From Streptomyces cynarae (lineage in GTDB: Bacteria > Actinomycetota > Actinomycetes > Streptomycetales > Streptomycetaceae), in contig NZ_CP106793.1 of assembly GCF_025642135.1 (NCBI RefSeq), forward strand, positions 5,424,001-5,488,000: a stretch of DNA of 64,000 bases, given 5' to 3'. Position numbers and translations under genes: made by a program. The notes beneath the pieces were generated by a model. That model ran no database searches and had not been told where the DNA came from. It saw nothing but the letters and a program-made list of their open reading frames with translations. This document shows positions 56,730 through 64,000 of the stretch, one piece after another; position 1 is the first letter of the stretch; each line of letters opens with the position of its first letter.

Positions 56730-57233
56730 TCACGACGGCGCCACCTCCGGTGCCGTCCTCGCCGGCGCCGTCCTCGCCGGGGGATGCAGCAGTGTCGCCA
56801 TCGCCCGGGCGCAGATGGCCCGGACCCGCTCGACGGGCAGGCCGAGCAGCGCCGCCGTCTGTTCCTCGGCGACCCCCTCGTACATCCTCAGGACGAGGAT
56901 CAGCCGTTCCTGCGGCGTCAGGTTCACCAGCGGGCTGCACGGGGCCGGCCGGTGCCGGCCGATCGCCCCGTACTGGTGCCACGCCTCGCGCGCGAAGCGG
57001 GTGGCCAGGTGCTGGCGTGCCCGGGCGTAGGGGTCCTCGCCGCGCAGCCGGTCCCAGGAGGCGTACGTCTGCGCGAGGGCCAGCGTCAACAGGCGCCGTG
57101 CGCGCGGGTTGTCGTCGGGGGCCTCCGCGGTGAGCAGGGTCGCGGCGTGCAGCAGCCGCCCGGCAGCGCCCGCGACGAACGCCTGGAACTCCCGGGCCCG
57201 GCGGGCACCGTGGGACGCATGCCGTTCTCGCAC
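56730..57233 (-). CDS. ECF-like sigma factor, SigE-family type
   Basis: 167 aa from GTG 57233 after GGGAGG; upstream in-frame ATGs lack such a site. The region 2-like part (EFQAFVAGAAGRLLHAATLL ... LAQTYASWDRLRG) is degenerate compared with standard sigma2. Region 4 is clear (LTPQERLILVLRMYEGVAEE ... QTAALLGLPVERVRAICARA). It directs RNA polymerase to alternative promoters. It is transcribed with the small membrane protein downstream. Target genes cannot be read here. Confidence 0.82.
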   Translation of the reverse strand: MRERHASHGARRAREFQAFVAGAAGRLLHAATLLTAEAPDDNPRARRLLTLALAQTYASWDRLRGEDPYARARQHLATRFAREAWHQYGAIGRHRPAPCSPLVNLTPQERLILVLRMYEGVAEEQTAALLGLPVERVRAICARAMATLLHPPARTAPARTAPEVAPS

Positions 57234-57430
57234 CGCGCCTCCCGCCTGAGGGTGACCGTGAGGGGACGGGACCCGTCGCGTACGTACGACGTCGAGGGCG
57301 TGCGGCACACCGGACGGCGTACGGACGACAGGGACCCGCTCTCATAGGAGACCGGCGGCGCCCCCCGGGTCAAGAGCCTTGGAGCACCCGCACGCGCGTG
57401 TGTCGGCGTCACGGCGTACGCGTGCGAGGC

Positions 57431-57964
57431 TCAGGACGCCGGCTGGGACTCCGGTCCTGCGACACCCTGCGTGCCCTGCCGGGCGGAGAGCGCGCCATTG
57501 AAGCGGGTGAGGAGCGCGGTGAACGTCTCGCGTTCCTCCGGCGCCCAGTCGTGCGTCAGTTCGGCCATGAGTTGGCGTCTGGAGGAACGTACCTCCTCGA
57601 GCCGGGACAGCCCGCGCGGCGACAGCTGGAGCACCACCGCGCGACCGTCCTCCGGGTGCGAGGTGCGCTTGACGAGACCGGTGTCGACCAGCGGGGCGAC
57701 CTGCCGGGTGACCGTCGAGGAATCGATGCCCATGCTCGCGGCGAGCGCCTTGACGCCCATGGGGCCTTCCTTGTCCAAGCGGTTGAGCAGCAGGTACGCG
57801 GCACGGTCCATGGAGTTGCGCACCTGCCCGACCCCGCCGAGCCGCGTCTGCTCGGCACGGCGCGCGAACACCGCGACCTCGTGCTGCAGCGTGTCCAGAA
57901 GACCGGTGTCACCGACAGCGCTCATCTCGGTCATGTCCATCGACATCTCAGGTGTTGTGGGCAT
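57431..57964 (-). CDS. MarR-family transcriptional regulator
   Basis: This 177-aa dimeric winged-helix regulator has a DNA-reading segment MGVKALAASMGIDSSTVTRQ and wing VKRTSHPEDGRAVVLQLSPRG. The N-terminal ~18 residues (TPEMSMDMTEMSAV) are an unusual Met-rich leader; ATGs inside it give possible shorter starts. It is divergent from ilvA over 146 bp, so it may control itself and that gene. The ligand is unknown. Confidence 0.93.
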   Translation of the reverse strand: MPTTPEMSMDMTEMSAVGDTGLLDTLQHEVAVFARRAEQTRLGGVGQVRNSMDRAAYLLLNRLDKEGPMGVKALAASMGIDSSTVTRQVAPLVDTGLVKRTSHPEDGRAVVLQLSPRGLSRLEEVRSSRRQLMAELTHDWAPEERETFTALLTRFNGALSARQGTQGVAGPESQPAS

Positions 57965-58110
57965 CGCCGGGGGCTCACTTCGTGCGTGGGGAGCTGGGTT
58001 GGGGGACAGGGTACGCGGCCGGGGCGCAAGACGTACCAGGGCTGTGCAAACCCGTTCCGCGCCTTGGTCACACCCGCTGCGGACGGGCGTGAACTGCGAG
58101 ACTGGTGGTC

Positions 58111-59340
58111 ATGAACTACAGCACGGCCGACTCCCTGCCGACGGTGACGCCGGACGACGTCCGGGGCGCCCAGAAGATGCTCTCGGGCGTCGCACGTGTC
58201 ACCGCCATGGAGGGCAGCAGGCACCTGTCCCAGCTGGTCGGCGCCCCGGTGCACCTGAAGTGCGAGAACCTCCAGCGGACCGGGTCGTTCAAGCTGCGCG
58301 GCGCGTACGTGCGCATCGCGGGACTGCTGCCCGAGGAGCGTGCCGCGGGAGTCGTCGCCGCGAGCGCGGGCAACCACGCGCAGGGCGTGGCCCTCGCCTC
58401 CGCGCTGCTCGGTGTGCGCTCCACGGTGTTCATGCCGAAGGGCGCCCCGCTGCCGAAGATCAGCGCGACCCGCGAGTACGGCGCTGACGTACGGCTGTAC
58501 GGCCAGGTGGTGGACGAGACGCTGGCCGCCGCGCAGGAGTACGCGGCGGAGACGGGCGCGGTGTTCATCCACCCGTTCGACCACCCGGACATCATCGCGG
58601 GTCAGGGGACGGTGGGCCTGGAGATCCTGGAGCAGTGCCCCGATGTGCGCACGATCGTCGTCGGCACCGGCGGCGGCGGGCTCGTCGCGGGCATCGCGAC
58701 CGTGGTGAAGGCGCTGCGGCCGGACGTGCGGGTGGTGGGCGTGCAGGCGCAGGGCGCGGCCGCGTACCCGCCCTCGCTGGCGGCCGGGCGGCCGGTGTCG
58801 GTCGAGAGCGCGGCGACCATGGCCGACGGCATCAGGGTGGGGCGGCCCGGTGACGTGCCGTTCCGTATCGTCCGAGATCTGGTCGACGAGGTCCGCACGG
58901 TGTCCGAGGACGCGCTGTCCGCCGCGGTGCTGCTCTGCATGGAGCGGGCCAAGCTGGTCGTCGAGCCGGCCGGCGCGAGCCCGGTCGCGGCGCTGCTGAG
59001 CGATCCGGACGCCTTCGAGGGCCCGGTGGTCGCGGTGCTGTCCGGCGGCAACGTCGACCCGGTGCTGCTGCAGCGCATCCTGCGGCACGGCATGGCCGCG
59101 CAGGGCCGTTACCTGGCCGTACGGCTGCGGCTGACCGACCGCCCGGGTGCCTTGGCGACGCTTCTCGGGGTGCTGTCGCTGGTGGACGCCAATGTCCTCG
59201 ACGTGAGCCACGTGCGGACCGATCCCCGGCTCGGGCTGACGGAGGCGGAGGTGGAGCTGCACCTCGAGACGAAGGGCCCGGAGCACTGCGTGGAGGTCGG
59301 GCACGCGCTGCGGGAGGCGGGCTACACCGTCATCGACTGA
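58111..59340 (+). CDS. ilvA: Threonine ammonia-lyase
   Basis: This 409-aa PLP enzyme deaminates threonine (and serine) to 2-oxobutanoate, a precursor of isoleucine. PLP-binding Lys61 is in RTGSFKLRGA, the phosphate loop is GTGGGGLVAG, and the substrate motif is SAGNHAQG. A single ACT domain (~330-409, RLTDRPGALATLLGVLSLVD) points to allosteric control. This is the shorter form, which may be catabolic (tdcB-like) or biosynthetic. A GAGACT -10-like hexamer 9 nt before the ATG and no ribosome binding site suggest a leaderless message. Confidence 0.94.
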   Translation: MNYSTADSLPTVTPDDVRGAQKMLSGVARVTAMEGSRHLSQLVGAPVHLKCENLQRTGSFKLRGAYVRIAGLLPEERAAGVVAASAGNHAQGVALASALLGVRSTVFMPKGAPLPKISATREYGADVRLYGQVVDETLAAAQEYAAETGAVFIHPFDHPDIIAGQGTVGLEILEQCPDVRTIVVGTGGGGLVAGIATVVKALRPDVRVVGVQAQGAAAYPPSLAAGRPVSVESAATMADGIRVGRPGDVPFRIVRDLVDEVRTVSEDALSAAVLLCMERAKLVVEPAGASPVAALLSDPDAFEGPVVAVLSGGNVDPVLLQRILRHGMAAQGRYLAVRLRLTDRPGALATLLGVLSLVDANVLDVSHVRTDPRLGLTEAEVELHLETKGPEHCVEVGHALREAGYTVID

Positions 59341-59377
59341 GGTCGGGGGCGGTGTCGGAAGCAGTGGCGAAAATCTG

Positions 59378-59406
59378 TTGAGAGACGCGATACATCGCGT
59401 TATGGT
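59378..59406 (+). promoter_or_regulatory. Promoter of the DrrAB-type operon with an operator in its spacer
   Basis: TTGAGA (59378-59383) and TATGGT (59401-59406) are separated by exactly 17 bp. ACGCGAT-AC-ATCGCGT (59385-59400), a perfect 7-bp inverted repeat, fills the spacer. A repressor bound there would block RNA polymerase. The predicted start is about 105 nt before the ATG of the ATPase gene. Confidence 0.7.
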
Positions 59407-59518
59407 GTGTGTCTCGTCACCTTGTGACGGGTCTCGCCCTCATCGCGTTTTGCGCGTACTTTGCCATACCCCTGTCCCCGGCGGCTCGCCGTTTTTTCCG
59501 ACGACGTGGAGAACTCAT

Positions 59519-60529
59519 ATGCCAGGCGCCATCCATGCCGAAGGCCTGGTGAAGACCTTCGGCGACGTAAGGGCTCTGGACGGCGTCGACCTCGACGTCC
59601 CCCAGGGCACCGTGCTCGGCCTCCTCGGGCCCAACGGCGCGGGCAAGACCACCACCGTCCGCTGCCTGACCACCCTGCTGCGCCCCGACAGCGGCAGGGC
59701 GCTCGTCGCGGGCATCGACGTGCTGAAGGACCCGGACGCGGTGCGTCGCTCGGTGGGCCTGTCAGGGCAGTTCGCCGCGGTCGACGAGTACCTGACCGGC
59801 CGCGAGAACCTCCAGATGGTGGGCCGGCTCTACCAGATGCGCGGCAAGGCGGCGAAGCAGCGGGCGGCCGAGCTGCTGGAGCAGTTCCACCTCACGGACG
59901 CCGCCGACCGCCCCACCAAGACGTACTCCGGCGGTATGCGCCGCCGCCTCGACCTCGCAGCCGCCCTGGTGGTCCGGCCGCCCGTGATGTTCATGGACGA
60001 GCCGACGACCGGTCTCGACCCGCGCAACCGCCAGCAGCTGTGGGAGGTCATCAAGCAGCTCGTCTCCGACGGCACGACGCTGCTGCTGACCACCCAGTAC
60101 CTCGAAGAGGCCGACCATCTGGCGCACGACATCGCCGTCGTCGACCACGGCCGCGTCATCGCACGCGGCACCTCCGACCAGCTCAAGGCACGCACGGGCG
60201 GTGAGCGCGTCGAGGTCGTGGTGCACGAGCGCGAGCACATCGCCACCGCCGCCGAGGTGCTGGGCCGCTTCGGCAAGGCCGACACCACGGTCGAGGAGCA
60301 CACCCGCAAGCTCACGGTGCCGGTCGTCGGCGGCGCCAAGCTGCTCGCCGAGATCATCCGCGAGCTGGACAGCCGCGGCATCGAGATGGACGACATCGGG
60401 CTGCGCCGCCCCACCCTCGACGACGTCTTCCTGTCCCTGACCGGCCACGCCGCCGAGGAGAAGCCCGAGGAGAACGGCGCGGCCGAGGACCCCAAGGCCC
60501 GCAAGCGCACCAAGGAGACCGCCAAGTGA
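59519..60529 (+). CDS. ABC exporter ATP-binding protein, DrrA family
   Basis: This 336-aa ATPase has Walker A GPNGAGKTTT, signature YSGGMRRRLDLA, Walker B VMFMDEPTTGLD and a C-terminal regulatory domain (~230-315) typical of the DrrA group. That group pumps out daunorubicin-like drugs or cell-envelope lipids. A Lys/Glu-rich tail (~318-336) is added. The ATG at 59519 follows GGAGAAC. It is co-transcribed with the permease through a GTGA overlap. Tight operator control in the promoter suggests induction by the exported compound. Confidence 0.94.
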   Translation: MPGAIHAEGLVKTFGDVRALDGVDLDVPQGTVLGLLGPNGAGKTTTVRCLTTLLRPDSGRALVAGIDVLKDPDAVRRSVGLSGQFAAVDEYLTGRENLQMVGRLYQMRGKAAKQRAAELLEQFHLTDAADRPTKTYSGGMRRRLDLAAALVVRPPVMFMDEPTTGLDPRNRQQLWEVIKQLVSDGTTLLLTTQYLEEADHLAHDIAVVDHGRVIARGTSDQLKARTGGERVEVVVHEREHIATAAEVLGRFGKADTTVEEHTRKLTVPVVGGAKLLAEIIRELDSRGIEMDDIGLRRPTLDDVFLSLTGHAAEEKPEENGAAEDPKARKRTKETAK

Positions 60530-61377
60530 GTGCCGGAACCGACGCCGTGCCCGTCGCGGCGCCCGCCAACCCCGTCGTCCAGTCCGTCCGCGACTCACTG
60601 GTCGTCGCCCAGCGGAATCTGATTCGCATGGGCCGGATTCCCGAGATGCTCATTTTCGGGCTGATCCAGCCGATCATGTTCGTGGTGCTGTTCACCTACG
60701 TGTTCGGCGGCTCGATCCAGGTCGGCTCGTCCAGCACCACCCAGGCCTACCGCGAGTTCCTGATGGCCGGCATCTTCGCCCAGACCGTCACGTTCGCGAC
60801 GGCGGGCGCGGGCGCGGGCATCGCCGACGACATGCACAAGGGCCTCATCGACCGCTTCCGCTCCCTGCCGATGGCACGGGGCGCGGTGCTGACCGGCCGT
60901 ACCATCGCCGACCTGGTGCAGACGGCGCTCACCCTCGTGGTCCTGGCGGTCGTCGCCCTGATCGTCGGTTGGCGCGCGCACGAGAACTTCGGCAAGGTGC
61001 TCGCCGGATTCGGCCTGCTCCTGCTGCTCGGTTACGCGTTCTCGTGGATCGGCGCGCTGATCGGCCTGTCCGTGCGCACTCCCGAAGCGGCGACCTCGGG
61101 CGGCCTGATCTGGCTGTTCCCGCTGACCTTCATCTCGAACGCGTTCGTGGACGCGAACCAGATGCCGTCCTTCCTGCGGCACATCGCCGAGTGGAACCCG
61201 TTCAGCGCCACCGTGCAGGCGTGCCGCGAGCTGTTCGGGAACCTTCCCCCGGGCTTCCGGACGCCCGACGCCTGGCCCATGCAGCACCCCGTGTGGGCCT
61301 CGCTGATCTGGTCGGTGGTGATCCTCCTGGTCTTCCGTACGCTCGCGGTCCGCAAGTACCGCTCGGCGACGGCATGA
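60526..61377 (+). CDS. ABC exporter permease, DrrB/ABC-2 type
   Basis: This 283-aa integral membrane partner of the ATPase has six membrane segments, the first at ~37-60 (MLIFGLIQPIMFVVLFTYVF). It also has the ABC-2 loop NPFSATVQACRELFGNLP near the C terminus. The GTG start overlaps the ATPase stop as GTGA. A hairpin 7 nt after the stop ends the operon. The family exports drugs, so intrinsic resistance is possible. Confidence 0.93.
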   Translation: MSAGTDAVPVAAPANPVVQSVRDSLVVAQRNLIRMGRIPEMLIFGLIQPIMFVVLFTYVFGGSIQVGSSSTTQAYREFLMAGIFAQTVTFATAGAGAGIADDMHKGLIDRFRSLPMARGAVLTGRTIADLVQTALTLVVLAVVALIVGWRAHENFGKVLAGFGLLLLLGYAFSWIGALIGLSVRTPEAATSGGLIWLFPLTFISNAFVDANQMPSFLRHIAEWNPFSATVQACRELFGNLPPGFRTPDAWPMQHPVWASLIWSVVILLVFRTLAVRKYRSATA

Positions 61378-61383
61378 CACCAC

Positions 61384-61415
61384 GGTGGCCTCCGGCGGCT
61401 CGGCCGGAGGCCACC
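61384..61415. terminator. Terminator of the DrrAB-type operon
   Basis: A 13-bp perfect stem (GGTGGCCTCCGGC with GCCGGAGGCCACC) and a 6-nt loop immediately follow the permease stop. Confidence 0.8.
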
Positions 61416-61456
61416 GGCTCTCGGCCCCGGGGTGACAAGGCCTCCGGACACGACGA

Positions 61457-61489
61457 GGCCCCGGGGCGCGCCCGAAGCGCCCAGGGGCC
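61457..61489. terminator. greA terminator-like hairpin
   Basis: GGCCCCGGGGCGC pairs with GCGCCCAGGGGCC over 13 bp with one mismatch and a 7-nt loop, about 20 bp past the greA stop on the leftward transcript. Confidence 0.65.
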
Positions 61490-61509
61490 GCGAAGTGTCG
61501 GGAGAAGGC

Positions 61510-62007
61510 TCAGCCCTGGTAGGGCTCGGCCTTGAGGATGCGCACCATGGCCTTCTTGCCGTTCGGCAGCTCGTACTCGGCGTCCTCGCCGACCTTCTTG
61601 CCGTTCACGCCCGTGCCCAGCGGGGACTGCGGCGAGTAGGTCTCGATGTCGCCGCTCGCGTACTCGCGCGAGGCCAGCAGGAAGGTCACGGTGTCGTCCT
61701 CGTCACCGTCGAAGGCGATCGTGACGACCATGCCCGGTGCCACCACGCCCTCGGCCGCCGGAGCCTCGCCGACCTTGGCGTTCTCCAGGAGCTGGGTCAG
61801 CTGGCGCACACGGAGCTCCTGCTTGCCCTGCTCCTCCTTGGCCGCGTGGTACCCGCCGTTCTCACGCAGGTCGCCCTCCTCGCGCGCGGCCGCGATCTTG
61901 GCGGCGATCTCCGTGCGCGCAGGACCAGAAAGGTACTCCAGCTCGGCCTTGAGCTGGTTGTACGCCTCCTGGGTCAGCCAGGTGACGTTCTCGCTGGTCT
62001 GGGTCAC
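61510..62007 (-). CDS. greA: Transcription elongation factor GreA
   Basis: This 165-aa cytosolic factor rescues backtracked RNA polymerase by stimulating transcript cleavage. The N-terminal coiled coil (~8-78; WLTQEAYNQLKAELEYL, REEGDLRENGGYHAAKEEQG) carries the acidic tip DLREN used in the polymerase channel. The C-terminal globular domain ends SPLGTGVNGKKVGEDAEYEL. GTG 62007 with GAGGAG upstream gives the normal length; an upstream ATG would add ten residues without a site. The C-terminal domain is acidic in Streptomyces fashion (FDGDEDD). Confidence 0.96.
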   Translation of the reverse strand: MTQTSENVTWLTQEAYNQLKAELEYLSGPARTEIAAKIAAAREEGDLRENGGYHAAKEEQGKQELRVRQLTQLLENAKVGEAPAAEGVVAPGMVVTIAFDGDEDDTVTFLLASREYASGDIETYSPQSPLGTGVNGKKVGEDAEYELPNGKKAMVRILKAEPYQG

Positions 62008-62175
62008 AGGTGCTCCTCGTCGGTACTTGGAATACAAAGCATCGCCCTACCCAGAAGCATGTTCCTCCATGGGTGGGCGAAACCACGAGCCTAACAATTC
62101 ACCGGCGAAAGGGGGAGGACATAAGCCATCAGAATTACGTCAACGCAGGTCAGCGGCTACGCGACACGAGTGATG

Positions 62176-62574
62176 TCAGTCGGCGTGACAGCCCAGCAGC
62201 TCCGCCGTCGTCCCCGGCGCGGTGGTGCGCAGCGTGACGACCTTGTCGATCTCTGTGGCGTGCCCGCCGAAACGGAAGTCCGCGCGGCCCACCTCGGTTC
62301 CGTCCGCCGCCTGGGACCGCAGGGTGCAGTAGCCGGTGGCGTCGGCGTCCTTGCGTACCTCCAGGTGGGCCTTGACCGTGTCCTGCGAGGCCTCGAACGT
62401 GATGACCTGGCCGCTGATCTCGTTCTGGCCGACATAGTGGTACGCGAACCAGCCGACGAGCGCGAGGAGCACCGCTCCCAGCGCACTGCCGACGATCTTG
62501 AGCGTGCGGTCGGCGCGCTCGTCCGAGGAGCGCCCGTAGCGGTCCTCGGGCAGCCGCGTGCTCACCGTGGTCAT
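62176..62574 (-). CDS. DUF4307-family membrane protein
   Basis: This 132-aa protein starts at ATG 62574 after GAGAGGA. A charged N-terminal ~28 residues (LPEDRYGRSSDERADR) precedes one membrane helix (~32-50, IVGSALGAVLLALVGWFAYH). An outer immunoglobulin-like beta domain (~55-132) has two Cys (CTLR, LLGCHAD) placed to form a disulfide. DUF4307 is common in actinobacteria next to mca and unassigned. It is divergent from mca. Confidence 0.85.
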   Translation of the reverse strand: MTTVSTRLPEDRYGRSSDERADRTLKIVGSALGAVLLALVGWFAYHYVGQNEISGQVITFEASQDTVKAHLEVRKDADATGYCTLRSQAADGTEVGRADFRFGGHATEIDKVVTLRTTAPGTTAELLGCHAD

Positions 62575-62733
62575 GATCGTCCTCTCGACCGGGGGCCGGG
62601 ACGGATGTCCCGAAAAGGACGTCCGGGGACCGGGCCCGGAATTTTTTCGCCCCCCGGTTCGGTCACTATAGAAGCCGCCCATCGCGCCGCATCACACCGG
62701 GCGCCGACTTGCCGACTGACCGAGGATCGAGTC

Positions 62734-63612
62734 TTGACTGACCAACTGCGACTGATGGCCGTGCACGCCCACCCCGACGACGAGTCGAGCAAGGGCGCGG
62801 CCACCATGGCGAAGTACGTGTCCGAGGGGGTGGACGTGCTCGTGGTGACCTGCACGGGCGGGGAGCGCGGCTCCATCCTCAACCCGAAGCTCCAGGGCGA
62901 CAAGTACATCGAGGAGCACATCCACGAGGTACGCAAGAAGGAGATGGACGAGGCCCGCGAGATCCTCGGCGTCAAGCAGGAGTGGCTGGGCTTCGTCGAC
63001 TCGGGTCTGCCCGAGGGCGATCCGCTGCCCCCGCTGCCGGAGGGCTGCTTCGCGCTGGAGGACGTCGACAAGGCGGCCGGCGAGCTGGTCCGCAAGATCC
63101 GCGACTTCCGCCCGCAGGTGATCACCACCTACGACGAGAACGGCGGCTACCCGCACCCCGACCACATCATGACCCACAAGATCTCGATGGTGGCGTTCGA
63201 GGGCGCGGCGGACACCGAGAAGTACCCGGAGGCGGAGTTCGGCCCCGCGTGGCAGCCGCTGAAGCTGTACTACAACCAGGGCTTCAACCGGCCCCGCACC
63301 GAGGCCCTGCACAAGGCGCTGCTCGAGCGTGGGCTGGAGTCCCCGTACGGGGAGTGGCTGAAGCGGTGGGACGAGTTCAACCGCGCCGAGCGCACCCTGA
63401 CCACCCACATCCCCTGCGCCGACTTCTTCGAGATCCGCGACAAGGCGCTGATCGCGCACCGCACGCAGATCGACCCCGACGGCGGCTGGTTCCGGGTCCC
63501 GCTGGAACTCCAGAAGGAGATCTGGCCGACGGAGGAGTACGAGCTTGCGAAGTCGCTCGTGGACACCTCGCTCCCGGAGGACGACCTCTTTGCAGGCGTC
63601 CGCCGGTCCTGA
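62734..63612 (+). CDS. mca: Mycothiol conjugate amidase Mca
   Basis: This 292-aa zinc enzyme cuts mycothiol S-conjugates at the amide bond so that the mercapturic acid can leave the cell, a route for detoxifying electrophiles and antibiotics. The N-terminal HAHPDDES places His13 and Asp16 as zinc ligands, with His144 of HPDH as third. TTG 62734 is chosen as start because GAGG lies 8 nt upstream and gives the expected TDQLRLMAVHAHPDD opening; an ATG at 62755 would cut that off. It is followed after 6 nt by a small membrane protein gene. Confidence 0.95.
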   Translation: MTDQLRLMAVHAHPDDESSKGAATMAKYVSEGVDVLVVTCTGGERGSILNPKLQGDKYIEEHIHEVRKKEMDEAREILGVKQEWLGFVDSGLPEGDPLPPLPEGCFALEDVDKAAGELVRKIRDFRPQVITTYDENGGYPHPDHIMTHKISMVAFEGAADTEKYPEAEFGPAWQPLKLYYNQGFNRPRTEALHKALLERGLESPYGEWLKRWDEFNRAERTLTTHIPCADFFEIRDKALIAHRTQIDPDGGWFRVPLELQKEIWPTEEYELAKSLVDTSLPEDDLFAGVRRS

Positions 63613-63618
63613 GGGACA

Positions 63619-63888
63619 ATGCCTGACATGAGCGCAAGCGTGAGCCTGGCTGTGACGCACCTGGTGCCGCTGGCCGAGGTCGACGAGAACAAGGTCACCC
63701 CCGGTGTCCTCGGCTTCATCGTCTTCGCGGTGATGGCACTGGCCGTGTGGGGACTGATGAAGTCCATGAACAAGCACATGGGCAAGGTGTCCTTCGAGGA
63801 GGACGCCGATGCCTCGAGCGAGGAAGCCGGGAAGAAGGGCTCGGGCACGGCGGCGGCCAAGGGCACGCCCAAGGCTCAGCAGGGCTGA
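63619..63888 (+). CDS. Small membrane protein downstream of mca
   Basis: Up to 89 aa; ATG 63619 or 63628, neither at ideal distance from GAGGG (63611-63615). There is one membrane helix (~30-46, VLGFIVFAVMALAVWGL). A cytoplasmic tail rich in Lys, Glu and Ala (KVSFEEDADASSEEAGKKGS) follows. It is almost certainly co-transcribed with mca. The family is conserved in Streptomyces but has no assigned role. Confidence 0.8.
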   Translation: MPDMSASVSLAVTHLVPLAEVDENKVTPGVLGFIVFAVMALAVWGLMKSMNKHMGKVSFEEDADASSEEAGKKGSGTAAAKGTPKAQQG

Positions 63889-64000
63889 CGGCTCAGCCGA
63901 GCCGGCGGCTCCCTGCTCGTCCCCGGCTGCTCTCGCCTCGGGATGAGCTTGCGCTCCGCGGTGCCGTGAACGGTTCCGGCCGATTCGGCACCGCCGGGCG
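63889..64000. other. Right edge, no feature recognised
   Basis: The last 112 bp show no gene start, clear hairpin or repeat that I can support. Confidence 0.5.

Overview
The window is chromosomal DNA of a Streptomyces-type actinomycete. The support is very high GC, GTG and TTG starts next to GGAGG-type ribosome binding sites, mycothiol (mca) and acyl-CoA carboxylase (accA2/pccB/accE) genes, a class III adenylate cyclase, a LAxTG sortase substrate and HutH with a Cys-Ser-Gly cofactor motif. From memory, the gene order follows the S. coelicolor SCO4912-SCO4968 region, interrupted by accessory blocks. I saw no rRNA, tRNA, CRISPR array, integrase or transposase.

Layout: (1) 1-8.3 kb is a deoxynucleoside salvage block: deoC with two aldehyde dehydrogenases, a phosphosugar mutase and a purine nucleoside phosphorylase. 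deoC and the phosphorylase share an identical 12-bp palindrome 19 nt upstream of their start codons. A 1.4 kb repetitive locus bounded by 166-bp inverted repeats lies inside the block (4085-5479). (2) 8.4-24.4 kb is core metabolism and signalling: an LpdA-type flavoprotein, a DeoR regulator, the acyl-CoA carboxylase subunits with birA, maf, a small MmpB-like membrane protein, adenylate cyclase, a crotonase, a GAF-GGDEF protein broken by a frameshift, and hutH. (3) 24.4-29.7 kb holds a MacB/FtsX-type ABC exporter divergent from a histidine kinase/response regulator pair. (4) 29.7-38.3 kb is an arabinan or arabino-oligosaccharide utilisation locus: a LacI repressor, a sugar ABC importer, a cytosolic GH51 and a secreted beta-propeller hydrolase with ricin-type domains.

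(5) 38.3-46.5 kb carries cell-surface and secreted proteins: a LAxTG protein, an L,D-transpeptidase lipoprotein, a second FtsX-type ABC pair and a large subtilase. (6) 46.6-53.8 kb is an accessory block. It has an XRE regulator/alcohol dehydrogenase pair, a 35% glutamine protein, a subtilisin-fold protein that has lost its catalytic Asp and Ser (a pseudoprotease), and an operon of a 57-codon protein plus a DUF2637-like membrane protein. (7) 53.9-64 kb returns to core genes: cystathionine gamma-synthase, a SigE-like sigma factor, MarR, threonine ammonia-lyase, a DrrAB-type exporter, greA and mca.

Three genes (the GGDEF protein, sugar permease 1 and the 41-kb FtsX permease) each carry an apparent frameshift that removing one base would repair. 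That pattern suggests either recent decay or systematic sequencing error. The least explained material, and my candidate for something new, is the Q-rich protein/pseudoprotease/DUF2637 neighbourhood at 49.5-52.9 kb.
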